From assembly GCF_002221525.1 (NCBI RefSeq), contig NZ_CP011028.1, positions 135,001 through 199,000 on the forward strand: DNA of 64,000 nt, read 5' to 3'. Position numbers and translations under genes: made by a program. Origin of the DNA: Pseudoalteromonas espejiana DSM 9414 (GTDB taxonomy: Bacteria > Pseudomonadota > Gammaproteobacteria > Enterobacterales > Alteromonadaceae). Below are positions 35,434-45,922 of this stretch, piece after piece (within the stretch, counting starts at the first letter, position 1; each line of letters opens with the position of its first letter). Under the pieces are notes generated by a model. It ran no database searches. It was not told where the DNA came from and saw nothing but the letters and a program-made list of their open reading frames with translations.

Positions 35434-35904
35434 TTAATTGCTCATTGCTATTATTTCATCCCAATCATTTTTAGTTACCGGCATAACTGAAAGGCGACCT
35501 GCTTTTTTAAGTGCGAGTTCGGTAATCGCATTATTAGCTTTTATACTTTTTAAGCTCACTAGTTGTTTTAAATGGCGTAAATAAGTTACCTCTACTACAA
35601 ACCAGCGTGGTTTATCATTAGTGGCTTTGGCATCGTAATAATCGCTACTTAACTCAAATTGGGTTGGGTCTGGGTAGGCTTCTTTTGTAACTGTGGCTAT
35701 GCCTACAACACCAACGTGCTTGCAGCTTGAATGGTAAACCATTACTTGGTCACCTAGCTTTATATCATCACGAATAAAATTGCGAGCTTGGTAGTTACGT
35801 ACCCCTTCCCAGAGTGTGGTTTGCTGTGGCGCATTTTTTAAATCATCAATCGAAAAAGCGTCGGGCTCAGTTTTAAATAACCAATAATTCATGGTGTTAC
35901 TCAT
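35434..35904 (-). CDS. EVE domain-containing protein
   Basis: The 156-residue protein is a stand-alone EVE domain, related to the PUA/YTH folds that read modified nucleotides. It begins NYWLFKTEPDAFSIDDL and contains TLWEGVRNYQARNFIRD and LGDQVMVYHSSCKHVGVVGIATV, all typical. Human THYN1 is the best-known relative. The family is thought to bind modified bases in DNA or RNA, but the ligand here is unknown. Either the ATG at 35904 or the one at 35892 could start it; neither has a clear ribosome-binding site. It is divergent from tesB. Confidence 0.88.
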   Translation of the reverse strand: MSNTMNYWLFKTEPDAFSIDDLKNAPQQTTLWEGVRNYQARNFIRDDIKLGDQVMVYHSSCKHVGVVGIATVTKEAYPDPTQFELSSDYYDAKATNDKPRWFVVEVTYLRHLKQLVSLKSIKANNAITELALKKAGRLSVMPVTKNDWDEIIAMSN

Positions 35905-35971
35905 TTAGTTAGATTTACATACATGTATTGTATAGTATCATTAACTTATCTGGGGATTGAGAGTACAGCAA

Positions 35972-36829
35972 ATGAGCCAAGTATTAGATGATTTACTATC
36001 GTTATTGTCACTTGAAGAAATTGAACAAGGTTTATATCGCGGCCAAAGCCAAGATTTAGGGTTTAGGGCGGTGTTTGGTGGTCAAGTTATGGGGCAGGCG
36101 TTATCTGCTGCAAAAGAAACGCTACCAAAAGGACGTGTTGTTCATTCATTGCATTCTTACTTTTTACGCCCTGGCGACGCTGCAAAACCGATAGTTTACG
36201 ATGTAGAAACTATACGCGATGGTAAAAGCTTTAGTACCCGACGCGTAAGTGCTATTCAGTACGGTAAACCTATTTTTTATATGACCGCATCTTTTCAGGG
36301 TGAAGAAGAGGGCTTATCGCATCAGGCAACTATGCCAAATGTGCCGCCACCTGAGGAACTGCGCTCGTCACTTGAGTTTTACCAAGAAAACGCTCATCAC
36401 ATACCCGAGGCTATTCGTAATAAATTTATTCGCGAAATGCCGATTGAAATGCGCCCGGTTACGTTTCATAACCCGTTTAAACCAGAGGTTATTGAACCAG
36501 TAAAACATATTTGGATCAAAGCTAACGGTGAAATGCCAGATGATCAGCGCATTCATAATTACCTATTAGCGTATGCCTCTGACTTTGAGTTTTTGCCAAC
36601 CGCATTACAGCCTCACGGCGTATCGTTTATGCAGCCAAATATGCAAGTAGCAACGATTGACCATGCTATGTGGTTTCATCGCCCATTTAGAATGAATGAT
36701 TGGATTTTATATACCATTGATAGCCCAAGTGCTAGCTCAGGCCGAGGTTTGGTGAGAGGCCAGTTTTTTGACCGAGAAGGCAATTTAGTTGCATCAACTA
36801 TTCAAGAAGGGGTTATGCGCCAGCGTTAA
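35972..36829 (+). CDS. tesB: Acyl-CoA thioesterase II TesB
   Basis: This double-hotdog thioesterase hydrolyses medium- and long-chain acyl-CoA to free fatty acid and CoA. The 285 residues (E. coli 286) carry [14 protein letters not shown] (about 27-40), [13 protein letters not shown], and the second-hotdog active site around [15 protein letters not shown] and [14 protein letters not shown]. The ATG at 35972 is chosen because GAGAG lies 8 nt upstream and the length fits the family. It is convergent with plsB across a shared terminator. Confidence 0.94.
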   Translation: MSQVLDDLLSLLSLEEIEQGLYRGQSQDLGFRAVFGGQVMGQALSAAKETLPKGRVVHSLHSYFLRPGDAAKPIVYDVETIRDGKSFSTRRVSAIQYGKPIFYMTASFQGEEEGLSHQATMPNVPPPEELRSSLEFYQENAHHIPEAIRNKFIREMPIEMRPVTFHNPFKPEVIEPVKHIWIKANGEMPDDQRIHNYLLAYASDFEFLPTALQPHGVSFMQPNMQVATIDHAMWFHRPFRMNDWILYTIDSPSASSGRGLVRGQFFDREGNLVASTIQEGVMRQR

Positions 36830-36898
36830 GTAAATAACTCTATTTACTATTATATAAAGTATTTCGTAAGCGCTTGGGTTAAATAGCTAAGCTTACAA

Positions 36899-36931
36899 AA
36901 AAGCCTCAATATTTTGAATATTGAGGCTTTT
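36899..36931. terminator. Bidirectional terminator between tesB and plsB
   Basis: AAAAGCCTCAATATT (36899-36913) pairs perfectly with AATATTGAGGCTTTT (36917-36931). There are T runs downstream on both strands. Confidence 0.9.
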
Positions 36932-36956
36932 TAATGGTATTTAATTAATGTTTAGC

Positions 36957-39395
36957 TTAGTTACATTGATCTTGCACTATGTCGCTAACCGACTGCCATA
37001 TACGAGCAGGTAATAAGGTTTTTAAGTGCATGTATATTTCGCACAGCTGCGTACTGCCGTGAATACCATTTTCACCATTGGTAATTAACAGTTCACCACG
37101 TAAATTATCAATAAAGCTTACCAAAACCTTTTTATCAAAAAACTCAGGTGTTTTAATGCCATGCAAAGTACCTAAGCGGTTTGCCAGTACTTGGCTTTCT
37201 CGCTCAAGCTCAGCCTTTTCAATACCGTTACTGGTTTGAATAAAGCCCACAACAATGGCATAACGTTGCAAAGTAAAGCTCAGTGCTCTACCTAGCATTT
37301 CAAGTTTAGCTAAAGAGTCGTTAGTGTTCGTAACATGAATAGTATCGCCATCAAGCTCTATTAAGTTTTGATCGCTAAAGTTGGCCAAAATACGCGTAAT
37401 GTAGTTTTCATCAAGAGGCTGTAAATACCACTCTTTGGCAAATAAAGGGTAAAAAGCCGACACTAACTTTTGGCATTGCTCAACGGTACTACTATGTTGT
37501 TTAAATAAGTGTAAAGCTATTAAGCTTGGTACAGAAAACAAGTGCAAAATATTGTTGCGGTAGTAGTTAAATAAGGTTTTTTCTTTCTCGTTAATAGCAA
37601 TAATTTCACCGAACTCATCGCTAATTACATCAAACTTATTGAGTTTTATAGCGTGCGTTAATAGCTGCTCAGGTGTTTCATCTGGGGCGGTTACTTTATC
37701 GCTGTAGCTCGCATCACGCTGTAAGCGTAAGTAGAAATCAAGTTGCGCTAAAAGTTTAGGTTTACTTAACGCGTGCTTGTCATTAACAAGCAAAATCATA
37801 GCTAGTAAATTTACTGCATTAAGTGCTGCTGCATTATTAATTTTAACCATTACTTGATCGGCAAGGGCGGCTACTTGTGGGCCTAACCATTGTGGCTTTT
37901 GCACATCAGTTGGGTGTACAGCATCGCGCCAATCTGGCTGATTGTCGTTGAGGTATTGGTTTATCGATATTGGGTCACCAAAATTTAAGTAACCACGGCC
38001 GTAGTTTTTAAGGTTTTTAATGGCTTTAAAAATACCAAAAATAGACTCACCTTTTTTATCTTTACCGGCAAGTTCTTTTAAGTAGGTATTAATTTCCATC
38101 ACATGCTCGTAACCAATATATACCGGCACTATAGATACAGGGCGGTCTATACCTCGTAGCATGGCTTGTAAAGTCATGGCGAGCATACCGGTTTTTGGTG
38201 GTAGTAATCGGCCTGTGCGACTGCGTCCACCTTCGGTATAAAACTTAACTGAGTAACCTTTAATAAATAACTGGCTTAAGTACTCTTTAAATACCGCTGA
38301 ATATAGCTTATTACCGGCAAACGAGCGGCGTATAAAAAACGCACCTGAGCGGCGAAAAATTCCACCGGCCGGGAAAAAGTTAAGGTTAATACCTGCGGCA
38401 ATATGCGGCGGCACCAAGCCTTGGTGGTAAATTGCATAGGTAAGGAGTAAGTAATCCATGTGGCTTCGGTGGCACGGCATATAAATAATTTCGTGGCCTT
38501 TATTAGTTAGCTCATGAATTTGCTCGGTGTACTTTATATCTATACCGTTGTAGAGCTTAGTCCACAACCACGTTAAAATTCTGTCACCTACGCGGATCAT
38601 GGCCTCTGAATAATTAGCGGCAATTTCATCAAGTAACTTAAGTGCGTTTTGGCGTGCTTCTGTTTGGCTTATGCCTTTAGATTTAGCTTCATCTTGAATG
38701 GCTTTTTTGATTGTTGGTGAAGCCAGTAATGAGTTAAATAACTGCTCACGAGATGGCATTTTAGGGCCAGTAGCCGCAAGTTTTTGGCGCTTAAAGTGTA
38801 CACGAGCAACACGTAATAGCTTTTGTGGTAATTCGTTTACGTCGGCTTTTTCGTTCACGATGAGTGATAAATCGAGTGGTTGGCTAAAGCGAATAAAGTT
38901 GTCGCGGCCAGAAAACAACACCACAAAAAACTTTCTAAACCAGCTAGGGGTAAGAGAGTGTGTTATTAAAGTTCGAATACCTGGTTTTTCTTTACCTGGG
39001 TCGCGCCCCCATAAAATAGTAACCGGCACTACTTGCACATTTTTTTGGCCGCTATTTAATAAATGTTCAACAATTTGCTTACCCTGCGACAAGGCTGCAG
39101 TAGGTTTTGCAGTATCGCCAAATAATGGCGGTGGGTTTTTAATACCAATAAAGCGTTCTAGTTCTTGGTTACCTAAAACCTGATACTCGCTTGGGTTTGG
39201 TAAACCATGCTTTTTACACACATTAGTGAGTGCCGCTAAATCAAAACGCGAATTTAAACGTACTATATAAAAAGTTGGATGTTCAGGGTTAAGGTCATAT
39301 TGTTCTATTGGGCTTTGTGGAAGTACCTTACTTCTTACTAATACACGACTTACGCAGCTAGTAAGAAAATTCAAACAATAATTTAATAAACGCAT
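36957..39395 (-). CDS. plsB: Glycerol-3-phosphate acyltransferase PlsB
   Basis: This inner-membrane enzyme makes 1-acyl-glycerol-3-phosphate from acyl-CoA or acyl-ACP, the first step of phospholipid synthesis. The 812 residues (E. coli 807) carry the acyltransferase blocks: CHRSHMDYLLL (motif I with the catalytic His and Asp), GGIFRRSGAFFIRRSF (motif II), FYTEGGRSRTGRLLPPKTGML (motif III) and VPVYIGYEHVME (motif IV). The N-terminus starts MRLLNYCLNFLTSCVSRVLVRS, typical for the family. It is convergent with tesB and is the gene before the S10 operon on the opposite strand. Confidence 0.95.
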   Translation of the reverse strand: MRLLNYCLNFLTSCVSRVLVRSKVLPQSPIEQYDLNPEHPTFYIVRLNSRFDLAALTNVCKKHGLPNPSEYQVLGNQELERFIGIKNPPPLFGDTAKPTAALSQGKQIVEHLLNSGQKNVQVVPVTILWGRDPGKEKPGIRTLITHSLTPSWFRKFFVVLFSGRDNFIRFSQPLDLSLIVNEKADVNELPQKLLRVARVHFKRQKLAATGPKMPSREQLFNSLLASPTIKKAIQDEAKSKGISQTEARQNALKLLDEIAANYSEAMIRVGDRILTWLWTKLYNGIDIKYTEQIHELTNKGHEIIYMPCHRSHMDYLLLTYAIYHQGLVPPHIAAGINLNFFPAGGIFRRSGAFFIRRSFAGNKLYSAVFKEYLSQLFIKGYSVKFYTEGGRSRTGRLLPPKTGMLAMTLQAMLRGIDRPVSIVPVYIGYEHVMEINTYLKELAGKDKKGESIFGIFKAIKNLKNYGRGYLNFGDPISINQYLNDNQPDWRDAVHPTDVQKPQWLGPQVAALADQVMVKINNAAALNAVNLLAMILLVNDKHALSKPKLLAQLDFYLRLQRDASYSDKVTAPDETPEQLLTHAIKLNKFDVISDEFGEIIAINEKEKTLFNYYRNNILHLFSVPSLIALHLFKQHSSTVEQCQKLVSAFYPLFAKEWYLQPLDENYITRILANFSDQNLIELDGDTIHVTNTNDSLAKLEMLGRALSFTLQRYAIVVGFIQTSNGIEKAELERESQVLANRLGTLHGIKTPEFFDKKVLVSFIDNLRGELLITNGENGIHGSTQLCEIYMHLKTLLPARIWQSVSDIVQDQCN

Positions 39396-39595
39396 CGACT
39401 CACCATATTGAGAGTATTAAAAGCAAAATTAGCGCATAGGATACCATAATATCTGTAAAATCCTGTAATTTGCGCAACCGATTAAATACTAAGCGTATGA
39501 CTTTAGTTGGGCTTTGCAGTTCAATTATAGCTATAAATAAAGTATTGCCTGTTATTTAGGCATTGCCCAGCACTTAATTATTTTGCAATTAGTTG

Positions 39596-39623
39596 TTGCA
39601 TTTATCACCAACATCACTATAAT
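39596..39623 (+). promoter_or_regulatory. Probable S10 operon promoter
   Basis: TTGCAT (39596-39601) and a consensus TATAAT (39618-39623) are separated by 16 nt. It is followed by ACGCAGG and the structured leader of rpsJ. Confidence 0.75.
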
Positions 39624-39636
39624 ACGCAGGCTTTCA

Positions 39637-39775
39637 AAATTCCCCCGGGAACTTGAAAGGATAAATTAAGCTTGGATTTCAAGCTAATAAACAGGAGTTC
39701 CGATTTGGAACTCATCGTAGATATAAATCAACAACCGGCATCTTAATTATTAAGATTGTTTCGGTCGTTTTTTTA
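39637..39775 (+). promoter_or_regulatory. S10 ribosomal leader with attenuator hairpin (L4 autoregulation)
   Basis: The ~180-nt untranslated leader of rpsJ folds into several hairpins: AGCTTG/CAAGCT (about 39668-39685), GAGTTCC/GGAACTC (about 39694-39712) and a last hairpin (39733-39766). The last one pairs ACCG with CGGT and ATCTTAA with TTAAGAT, and ends in a run of T (39768-39774). The last hairpin plus T tract is the attenuator at which ribosomal protein L4 enhances termination in E. coli and relatives. The exact L4-binding hairpin is inferred by analogy. Confidence 0.75.
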
Positions 39776-39801
39776 TGCTCTTTAAATGCTCTTTATATTG
39801 A

Positions 39802-40122
<321 letters not shown>

Positions 40123-40149
40123 TCGAAAGATTAGAGAGGTTATAGGAAA

Positions 40150-40785
40150 ATGGCATTAGGTCTAGTCGGTCGTAAAGTGGGTATGACACGTATCTTCACT
40201 GAAGATGGTGTATCTATCCCTGTGACAGTTATTGAAGCGACTCCTAACCGCATTGCTCAGATCAAATCTGACGCAACAGACGGTTATAACGCGCTTCAAG
40301 TAACCGCAGGCACTAAAAAAGCAAGCCGTGTAAACAAAGCAGCAGCGGGTCATTTCGCTAAAGCTGGTGTTGAAGCGGGTCGCGGTCTGTGGGAATTCCG
40401 CCTAAATGGTGGTGAAGGCGATTTTGAAGTAGGCGCAGAGCTTACTGTTGAATTATTCAACGAAATCAACAAAGTTGACGTAACCGGTACTTCTAAAGGT
40501 AAAGGTTTCCAAGGTGGTGTTAAGCGCTGGAATTTCAGCATGCAAGACGCTACACATGGTAACTCTCTATCTCACCGTGCTCCTGGTTCAATCGGTCAAA
40601 ACCAATCACCTGGTAAGGTGTTTAAAGGTAAGAAAATGGCCGGTCAAATGGGTAATGAGCAAGTAACAACTCAGAACCTTGAACTAGTTCGCGTTGACGC
40701 TGAGCGTAATTTGCTTTTAGTTAAAGGTGCAGTACCTGGCGCTATCGGCGGTGACGTTATCGTTAAACCAGCTGTTAAAGCATAA
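40150..40785 (+). CDS. rplC: 50S ribosomal protein L3
   Basis: The 211-residue protein starts [20 protein letters not shown] and contains [17 protein letters not shown] and the [32 protein letters not shown] loop, the L3 extension that reaches the peptidyl-transferase region. The Gln methylated by PrmB in E. coli falls in this loop. L3 starts assembly of the large subunit. It lies 27 nt after rpsJ. Confidence 0.98.
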   Translation: MALGLVGRKVGMTRIFTEDGVSIPVTVIEATPNRIAQIKSDATDGYNALQVTAGTKKASRVNKAAAGHFAKAGVEAGRGLWEFRLNGGEGDFEVGAELTVELFNEINKVDVTGTSKGKGFQGGVKRWNFSMQDATHGNSLSHRAPGSIGQNQSPGKVFKGKKMAGQMGNEQVTTQNLELVRVDAERNLLLVKGAVPGAIGGDVIVKPAVKA

Positions 40786-40802
40786 GTCCTGGAGATTTAG
40801 TG

Positions 40803-41408
40803 ATGGAATTAGCAATTAAAGACGCTTCTGGCGCTCTTGAAGTTTCTGAAGCTACTTTTGGACGTGAGTTTAACGAAGCATTAGTACATCAAGTAGTTGT
40901 TGCATACGCAGCAGGTGCTCGTCAAGGTACTCGTGCTCAGAAGACACGTTCTGAAGTAAGCGGTGGTGGTAAAAAACCATGGGCTCAAAAAGGTACTGGC
41001 CGTGCACGTGCTGGTACAATCCGTAGTCCAATTTGGCGTTCAGGTGGCGTTAGCTTCGCAGCTAAACCACAAGACCACAGCCAAAAAGTAAACCGTAAAA
41101 TGTACCGCGGTGCGATCAAAAGCATCTTATCTGAATTAGTTCGTCAAGAGCGTTTAATCGTTGTTGAAAGCTTTGGTTTAGAAGCACCAAAAACTAAAGA
41201 ACTAGTTTCTAAGCTTAAAGAACTTGAGCTTAAAGATGTTCTTATCGTGACTGAAGAAGTAGATGAAAATCTTTTCTTATCGGCACGTAACCTGTACAAG
41301 GTTGACACACGTGATGTAGCTGGTATCGACCCTGTAAGCTTAATTGCTTTCGATAAGGTACTAATTACAGCTGCTGCTGTTAAGCAACTTGAGGAGGCGC
41401 TAGCATGA
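40803..41408 (+). CDS. rplD: 50S ribosomal protein L4
   Basis: The 201-residue protein binds 23S rRNA domain I and represses its own operon through the S10 leader upstream. It carries [35 protein letters not shown], the exit-tunnel loop (about 41-75). The ATG at 40803 ([16 protein letters not shown]) is chosen over the adjacent GTG at 40800, because GGAG at 40791-40794 is well spaced and E. coli L4 starts MELVLKDAQ. It overlaps rplW by 4 nt. Confidence 0.97.
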   Translation: MELAIKDASGALEVSEATFGREFNEALVHQVVVAYAAGARQGTRAQKTRSEVSGGGKKPWAQKGTGRARAGTIRSPIWRSGGVSFAAKPQDHSQKVNRKMYRGAIKSILSELVRQERLIVVESFGLEAPKTKELVSKLKELELKDVLIVTEEVDENLFLSARNLYKVDTRDVAGIDPVSLIAFDKVLITAAAVKQLEEALA

Positions 41409-41707
41409 TCCGTGAAGAACGTCTTTTAAAAGTGATCCTTGCTCCACACATCTCTGAAAAAAGCACAATTGCTGCTGAAGAAAACAACACGATTGTTTTT
41501 AAAGTAACAAATGACGCAACTAAAGCTGAAATTAAAGCGGCAGTTGAGAAGCTTTTTGAAGTAGAAGTAACTGGTGTTCGCACACTTAACGTTAAGGGTA
41601 AAACAAAACGTACTGGCATGCGTTTCGGTCGTCGTAGCGACTGGAAGAAAGCTTACGTTACTCTTAAAGAAGGTAGCGAGCTGGACTTTGTCGGCGGCGC
41701 CGAGTAA
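41405..41707 (+). CDS. rplW: 50S ribosomal protein L23
   Basis: The 100-residue protein begins [21 protein letters not shown] and contains [27 protein letters not shown]23 lies at the tunnel exit and docks trigger factor and SRP. It overlaps rplD by 4 nt (ATGA), so translation is coupled. Confidence 0.97.
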   Translation: MIREERLLKVILAPHISEKSTIAAEENNTIVFKVTNDATKAEIKAAVEKLFEVEVTGVRTLNVKGKTKRTGMRFGRRSDWKKAYVTLKEGSELDFVGGAE

Positions 41708-41724
41708 TAAGGGGAGTTAGAATT

Positions 41725-42549
41725 ATGGCACTTCAAAAGTGTAAGCCAACTTCTGCGGGTCGTCGTCACCTAGTTAAAGTGGTTAACCCAGATTTACATA
41801 AGGGTAAACCTTACGCTCCACTTTTAGAGAAAAACTCTAAATCTGGTGGTCGTAATAACAACGGTCGTATTACGGTTCGTCACATTGGTGGTGGTCATAA
41901 GCATCATTACCGTGTAATCGATTTTAAACGTACTAAAGATGGCATTCCAGCCACTGTTGAGCGTTTAGAATATGATCCAAATCGTAGCGCAAACATCGCT
42001 CTTGTATTATATGCAGACGGTGAGCGTCGTTACATTATCGCACCTAAAGGCTTAAAAGCTGGTGATGCAATCCAGTCTGGTGTTGATGCACCAATCAAAC
42101 CTGGTAATGCATTACCTATGCGCAATATGCCTGTAGGTTCGACTGTTCACAACGTAGAATTAAAACCAGGTAAAGGTGCTCAAATCGCACGTTCTGCTGG
42201 TGCATACGTTCAAATCCTTGCTCGTGATGGTCAATATGTAACATTACGTCTTCGTTCAGGCGAAGTTCGTAAAGTACAATCTGATTGTCGTGCGACGCTA
42301 GGTGAAGTAGGCAATGCTGAGCATATGCTTCGTTCACTTGGTAAAGCAGGTGCAAATCGCTGGCGTGGTATTCGTCCGACAGTTCGTGGTGTTGCCATGA
42401 ACCCGGTTGATCACCCACACGGTGGTGGTGAAGGTCGTACATCTGGTGGTCGTCATCCTGTGTCTCCATGGGGTAAACCGACTAAAGGTGCGAAGACGCG
42501 TAAGAACAAGCGTACGGATAAATTTATAGTACGTCGTCGTACTAAGTAA
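41725..42549 (+). CDS. rplB: 50S ribosomal protein L2
   Basis: The 274-residue protein begins [19 protein letters not shown]. It contains [29 protein letters not shown] and the C-terminal [34 protein letters not shown] loop, where the conserved His near 229 lies close to the peptidyl-transferase centre. L2 is needed for subunit joining. GGGGAG precedes the ATG. Confidence 0.98.
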   Translation: MALQKCKPTSAGRRHLVKVVNPDLHKGKPYAPLLEKNSKSGGRNNNGRITVRHIGGGHKHHYRVIDFKRTKDGIPATVERLEYDPNRSANIALVLYADGERRYIIAPKGLKAGDAIQSGVDAPIKPGNALPMRNMPVGSTVHNVELKPGKGAQIARSAGAYVQILARDGQYVTLRLRSGEVRKVQSDCRATLGEVGNAEHMLRSLGKAGANRWRGIRPTVRGVAMNPVDHPHGGGEGRTSGGRHPVSPWGKPTKGAKTRKNKRTDKFIVRRRTK

Positions 42550-42555
42550 TATTGA

Positions 42556-42843
<288 letters not shown>

Positions 42844-42856
42844 GAGGGGAAGATAA

Positions 42857-43189
42857 ATGCAAGCATTAGCTAAACATAAATTCGCCTCTGGTTCGGCGCA
42901 AAAAGCTCGTCTAGTTGCAGACCAAATTCGTGGACTACCTGTAGACCGCGCATTAGAAATCCTGGCGTACAGCCCTAAAAAAGCGGCTGTATTAGTTAAG
43001 AAAGTACTTGAGTCTGCTATTGCTAACGCAGAGCATAACGAAGGTGCTGACATTGATGAGCTTCGCGTAAGCACGATTTTTGTGGACGATGGTCCAACAA
43101 TGAAACGTATTATGCCACGTGCTAAAGGACGCGCAGACCGCATCCTTAAGCGTACAAGCCACATCACTGTTGTGGTTTCAGATAGCTAG
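42857..43189 (+). CDS. rplV: 50S ribosomal protein L22
   Basis: The 110-residue protein begins [26 protein letters not shown]. Its beta-hairpin ([27 protein letters not shown]) lines the exit tunnel. Residues in this hairpin are linked to macrolide resistance in other species; no deletion is seen here. GAGGGGA precedes the ATG. Confidence 0.98.
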   Translation: MQALAKHKFASGSAQKARLVADQIRGLPVDRALEILAYSPKKAAVLVKKVLESAIANAEHNEGADIDELRVSTIFVDDGPTMKRIMPRAKGRADRILKRTSHITVVVSDS

Positions 43190-43200
43190 GAGTATAAGTA

Positions 43201-43902
43201 ATGGGACAAAAAGTTCATCCTACTGGTATTCGCCTAGGTATATCTAAACCTTGGGTTTCTACCTGGTACGCGAGTTCAAAAGATTTCTCTGATCAGCTTT
43301 TTGGCGATCACAAAGTACGTACTTTCCTTACAAAGGAATTAAAAGCGGCTTCTGTGTCTAAAATCGTTATTGAGCGCCCAGCTAAATCTATCCGTGTAAC
43401 AATTCATACGGCTCGTCCGGGTGTTGTTATCGGTAAAAAAGGCGAAGACGTAGAAAAATTACGTCAAGCGGTAACTAAGATTGCTGGTGTACCTGCTCAG
43501 ATTAATATTTCTGAAGTACGTAAACCAGAACTTGATGCACAACTAGTAGCAGACGGCATTGCCTCTCAACTAGAGCGTCGTGTTATGTTCCGTCGCGCTA
43601 TGAAGCGTTCGGTACAAAATGCAATGCGCATCGGTTCTAAAGGGATCAAAGTTGAAGTTAGCGGTCGTCTTGGCGGCGCAGAAATCGCACGTTCAGAATG
43701 GTATCGTGAAGGTCGTGTACCTCTACATACTCTTCGTGCTGATATCGACTACGCAACTTCTGAAGCCTTAACCACTTATGGTATCATTGGTGTTAAAGTT
43801 TGGATCTTCAAAGGCGAAGTTATTGGTGGTTTACCACTAGTACAAGAGCAAGAGAAGCCAGCTAAACGCGCACCAAAGAAAGCCAAGAAAAGTGCTAAGT
43901 AG
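43201..43902 (+). CDS. rpsC: 30S ribosomal protein S3
   Basis: The 233-residue protein begins [24 protein letters not shown]. It contains the KH domain ([16 protein letters not shown], about 75-90) and the C-terminal domain with [54 protein letters not shown]. Positively charged residues at the mRNA entry tunnel are kept. The Lys-rich tail is typical. Confidence 0.98.
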   Translation: MGQKVHPTGIRLGISKPWVSTWYASSKDFSDQLFGDHKVRTFLTKELKAASVSKIVIERPAKSIRVTIHTARPGVVIGKKGEDVEKLRQAVTKIAGVPAQINISEVRKPELDAQLVADGIASQLERRVMFRRAMKRSVQNAMRIGSKGIKVEVSGRLGGAEIARSEWYREGRVPLHTLRADIDYATSEALTTYGIIGVKVWIFKGEVIGGLPLVQEQEKPAKRAPKKAKKSAK

Positions 43903-43914
43903 AGGTAGCGAGTA

Positions 43915-44328
43915 ATGTTACAGCCAAAACGTACAAAATTCCGTAAAATGCACAAAGGCCGCAACCGCGGTTTAGCGCAAAACGGTAACAAAGTAAGCTT
44001 CGGTACTTTCGGTTTGAAAGCTACTGGTCGTGGCCGCATGACTGCTCGTCAAATCGAAGCAGCTCGTCGTGCTATGACGCGTCACGTGAAACGTCAAGGT
44101 AAAATCTGGATCCGTGTCTTCCCTGACAAGCCGATCACAGAAAAACCTCTTGAAGTTCGTATGGGTAAAGGTAAAGGTTCTGTTGAATATTGGGTTGCTG
44201 AAATTCAGCCTGGTAAAGTACTTTACGAAATGGAAGGTGTTTCTGAAGAGCTTGCTCGTGAAGCGTTTGACCTTGCAGCTCGTAAACTGCCATTCAAAAC
44301 AACTTTCGTAACTCGGACGGTAATGTGA
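43915..44328 (+). CDS. rplP: 50S ribosomal protein L16
   Basis: The 137-residue protein begins [24 protein letters not shown]. It contains [51 protein letters not shown] segments (about 49-95; here MTARQ). L16 contacts the A-site tRNA elbow. Its stop overlaps the rpmC start (TGATG). Confidence 0.98.
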   Translation: MLQPKRTKFRKMHKGRNRGLAQNGNKVSFGTFGLKATGRGRMTARQIEAARRAMTRHVKRQGKIWIRVFPDKPITEKPLEVRMGKGKGSVEYWVAEIQPGKVLYEMEGVSEELAREAFDLAARKLPFKTTFVTRTVM

Positions 44329-44519
44329 TGAAAGCAAGCGAACTAAAAGACAAAAGCGTAGAAGAGCTTAATGCTGAACTTCTAGGACTTCTTCGTGAGC
44401 AGTTTAACCTGCGCATGCAAGCAAGCACTGGTCAGTTAGCTCAGACACACACGCTAAGAACAGTACGTCGCGATATCGCGCGTGTAAAAACAATTATTAA
44501 CCAGAAGGCAGGTCAATAA
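44328..44519 (+). CDS. rpmC: 50S ribosomal protein L29
   Basis: The 63-residue helical hairpin protein begins [31 protein letters not shown]. The ATG at 44328 gives the E. coli length; the GTG at 44325 would add only one residue. Starts and stops overlap on both sides, by 1 nt with rplP and by 1 nt with rpsQ. Confidence 0.97.
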   Translation: MKASELKDKSVEELNAELLGLLREQFNLRMQASTGQLAQTHTLRTVRRDIARVKTIINQKAGQ

Positions 44520-44776
44520 TGAGCGATAAAATTCGTACTCTTCAAGGCCGTGTAGTAAGCGACAAGATGGAAAAATCTTTCACTATCGCTATCGCACGTT
44601 ACGTGAAGCACCCAATCTATGGGAAATTCATTAAACGTACAACTAAGCTACACGTACATGACGAAAACAACACAGCAAAAGCGGGTGACGTAGTTACTAT
44701 CCGTGAATGTGCACCAATTTCTAAGAATAAATCTTGGACTTTAGTAGACGTTGTTTCTAGTCCAAAACAAGCTTAA
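44519..44776 (+). CDS. rpsQ: 30S ribosomal protein S17
   Basis: The 85-residue OB-fold protein begins [49 protein letters not shown] and ends the S10 operon. In E. coli the spc operon (rplN and following) comes next; here a strong terminator and unrelated sequence follow instead. Confidence 0.98.
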   Translation: MSDKIRTLQGRVVSDKMEKSFTIAIARYVKHPIYGKFIKRTTKLHVHDENNTAKAGDVVTIRECAPISKNKSWTLVDVVSSPKQA

Positions 44777-44800
44777 TTTTTAATTAAGTTAGTTTTGTAA

Positions 44801-44830
44801 AAAAAGCCCTGGCATTAGCCGGGGCTTTTT
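44801..44830 (+). terminator. Intrinsic terminator of the S10 operon
   Basis: AAAAAGCCCTGGC (44801-44813) pairs with GCCGGGGCTTTTT (44818-44830) with one G-T pair, over the loop ATTA. The T run ends the stem. Confidence 0.9.
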
Positions 44831-45017
44831 GTTTGCGTTTAAAAAAGCTGTAAGTTTGAAGCTTTCAGTCCTCAGCTGCTCGCAGTGAAGTGAAGCGCCG
44901 TAGCTTGGGTTGAGACTTACAAAAACTTAAAAGGAAGAAAGCTGTGAATAAATATAAAAAATAGAACTTTCTTATAAAAGCTACACCCACTGATTTGCAT
45001 CTACTTTGATTCAACAA

Positions 45018-45470
45018 TTAATCTAAGTAAAAACCAAATTCGTTTCTTATCCTTTGTAAATCACCTTCCACGCTAATTCTCATTTCTTCAAGAGTTAAAG
45101 TTTCCTCAACAGCACCTTTAATCGTGAGACCTTTTTCCCTTTTTTTGTATTCAGCAGTTATTTTAGCCAAATTTTTTTGACCTTTATTAGCTATATCAAC
45201 TACTGAATTTATTCTCTCAAAGTAGCTATCATCAACATCAAGTGTTGATGACTTTACCTTTGCGAAGTGAGCTTCTTGTATTACATCATTCCATAGAGAG
45301 TTTATTTGCGCAGATGTAATTCTTATGACCCTTTTGTATTCAATTAGTTGGATTTTTATCGCATGTTGGCGCATCCGCCAGGCAATTCCCGCACTAATAA
45401 TGGAAACAATCATACTGATTATAGGAATGGCTGACGGTAGTAAATTTGTCAATAAAGAGGGTGTACTCAT
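45018..45470 (-). CDS. Hypothetical single-TM protein
   Basis: The 150-residue protein has one N-terminal hydrophobic helix (about 10-32, LLPSAIPIISMIVSIISAGIAW), then a basic stretch (RMRQHAIKIQ) and a long charged helical domain ending GFYLD. It should be inner-membrane anchored with a cytoplasmic helical part. It is not recognised. It lies in the unusual patch downstream of the S10 operon, next to a gene fragment and a 20-bp inverted repeat, so it may be recently acquired. Confidence 0.55.
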   Translation of the reverse strand: MSTPSLLTNLLPSAIPIISMIVSIISAGIAWRMRQHAIKIQLIEYKRVIRITSAQINSLWNDVIQEAHFAKVKSSTLDVDDSYFERINSVVDIANKGQKNLAKITAEYKKREKGLTIKGAVEETLTLEEMRISVEGDLQRIRNEFGFYLD

Positions 45471-45559
45471 TAATTATTTCACTTTTAATAAATATATATT
45501 TTGAGTTCTAAATTGAGCTTACCACAGTTTAAAATTGATATATTCACAAAAATTTTATC

Positions 45560-45614
45560 AGCTACTCTCACTAAAATAGTTAATTTTTATCTAGCTATTT
45601 TAGTGAGAGTAGCT
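45560..45614. repeat. Perfect 20-bp inverted repeat
   Basis: AGCTACTCTCACTAAAATAG (45560-45579) is the exact reverse complement of 45595-45614, over a 15-nt loop. No T tract follows, so it is not an ordinary terminator. It immediately precedes a gene remnant. Confidence 0.85.
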
Positions 45615-45616
45615 AG

Positions 45617-45820
45617 AAGCTAAAAGAGCAGATTGATGGCAAGTGGGAATCTATTTCTTCATTTATGCCACAGATCCCAAACGGTCAAACAGTGTATTTA
45701 AGCCGTACTTTTACAGACAAGGTTTGGCTTATTAAAATTACCGGTAAACGATACGAGTCGTTAGAGTTAGGAGAGCAAGCACTGAGTAATACAAGTTGGC
45801 AAATACACTTACTTACCTAA
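45617..45820 (+). pseudogene. C-terminal gene fragment, 67 codons open
   Basis: The plus frame is open from the TAG at 45614 to the TAA at 45818, with protein-like content (KWESISSFMPQIPNGQTVYL, then TDKVWLIKITGKRYESLELG). No start codon stands near the frame's beginning; the only ATG is internal. It looks like the 3' end of a gene whose 5' part was lost at the inverted repeat. The family is not recognised. Confidence 0.5.
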
Positions 45821-45922
45821 AGGCAGTGCACTAGTTTATCGCAATAAAAGTTTCATATTACTTATCTGGTAAATAAAAATAAGCGGGTTAGTATGCTCCA
45901 ATAAAGGTACATGGAGTGTAGT

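Noticed and set aside
38698..39183. 161-codon open frame antisense to plsB
   Set aside because: A shadow of the plsB reading frame; composition and lack of a ribosome-binding site argue against a gene.
42116..42469. 117-codon antisense frame rich in His/Asp/Gln over rplB
   Set aside because: A shadow of the highly biased rplB codons; no start signal.
45560..45614. 20-bp inverted repeat as an insertion sequence end
   Set aside because: Arms are only 15 nt apart and no transposase is nearby; a complete IS is not present.
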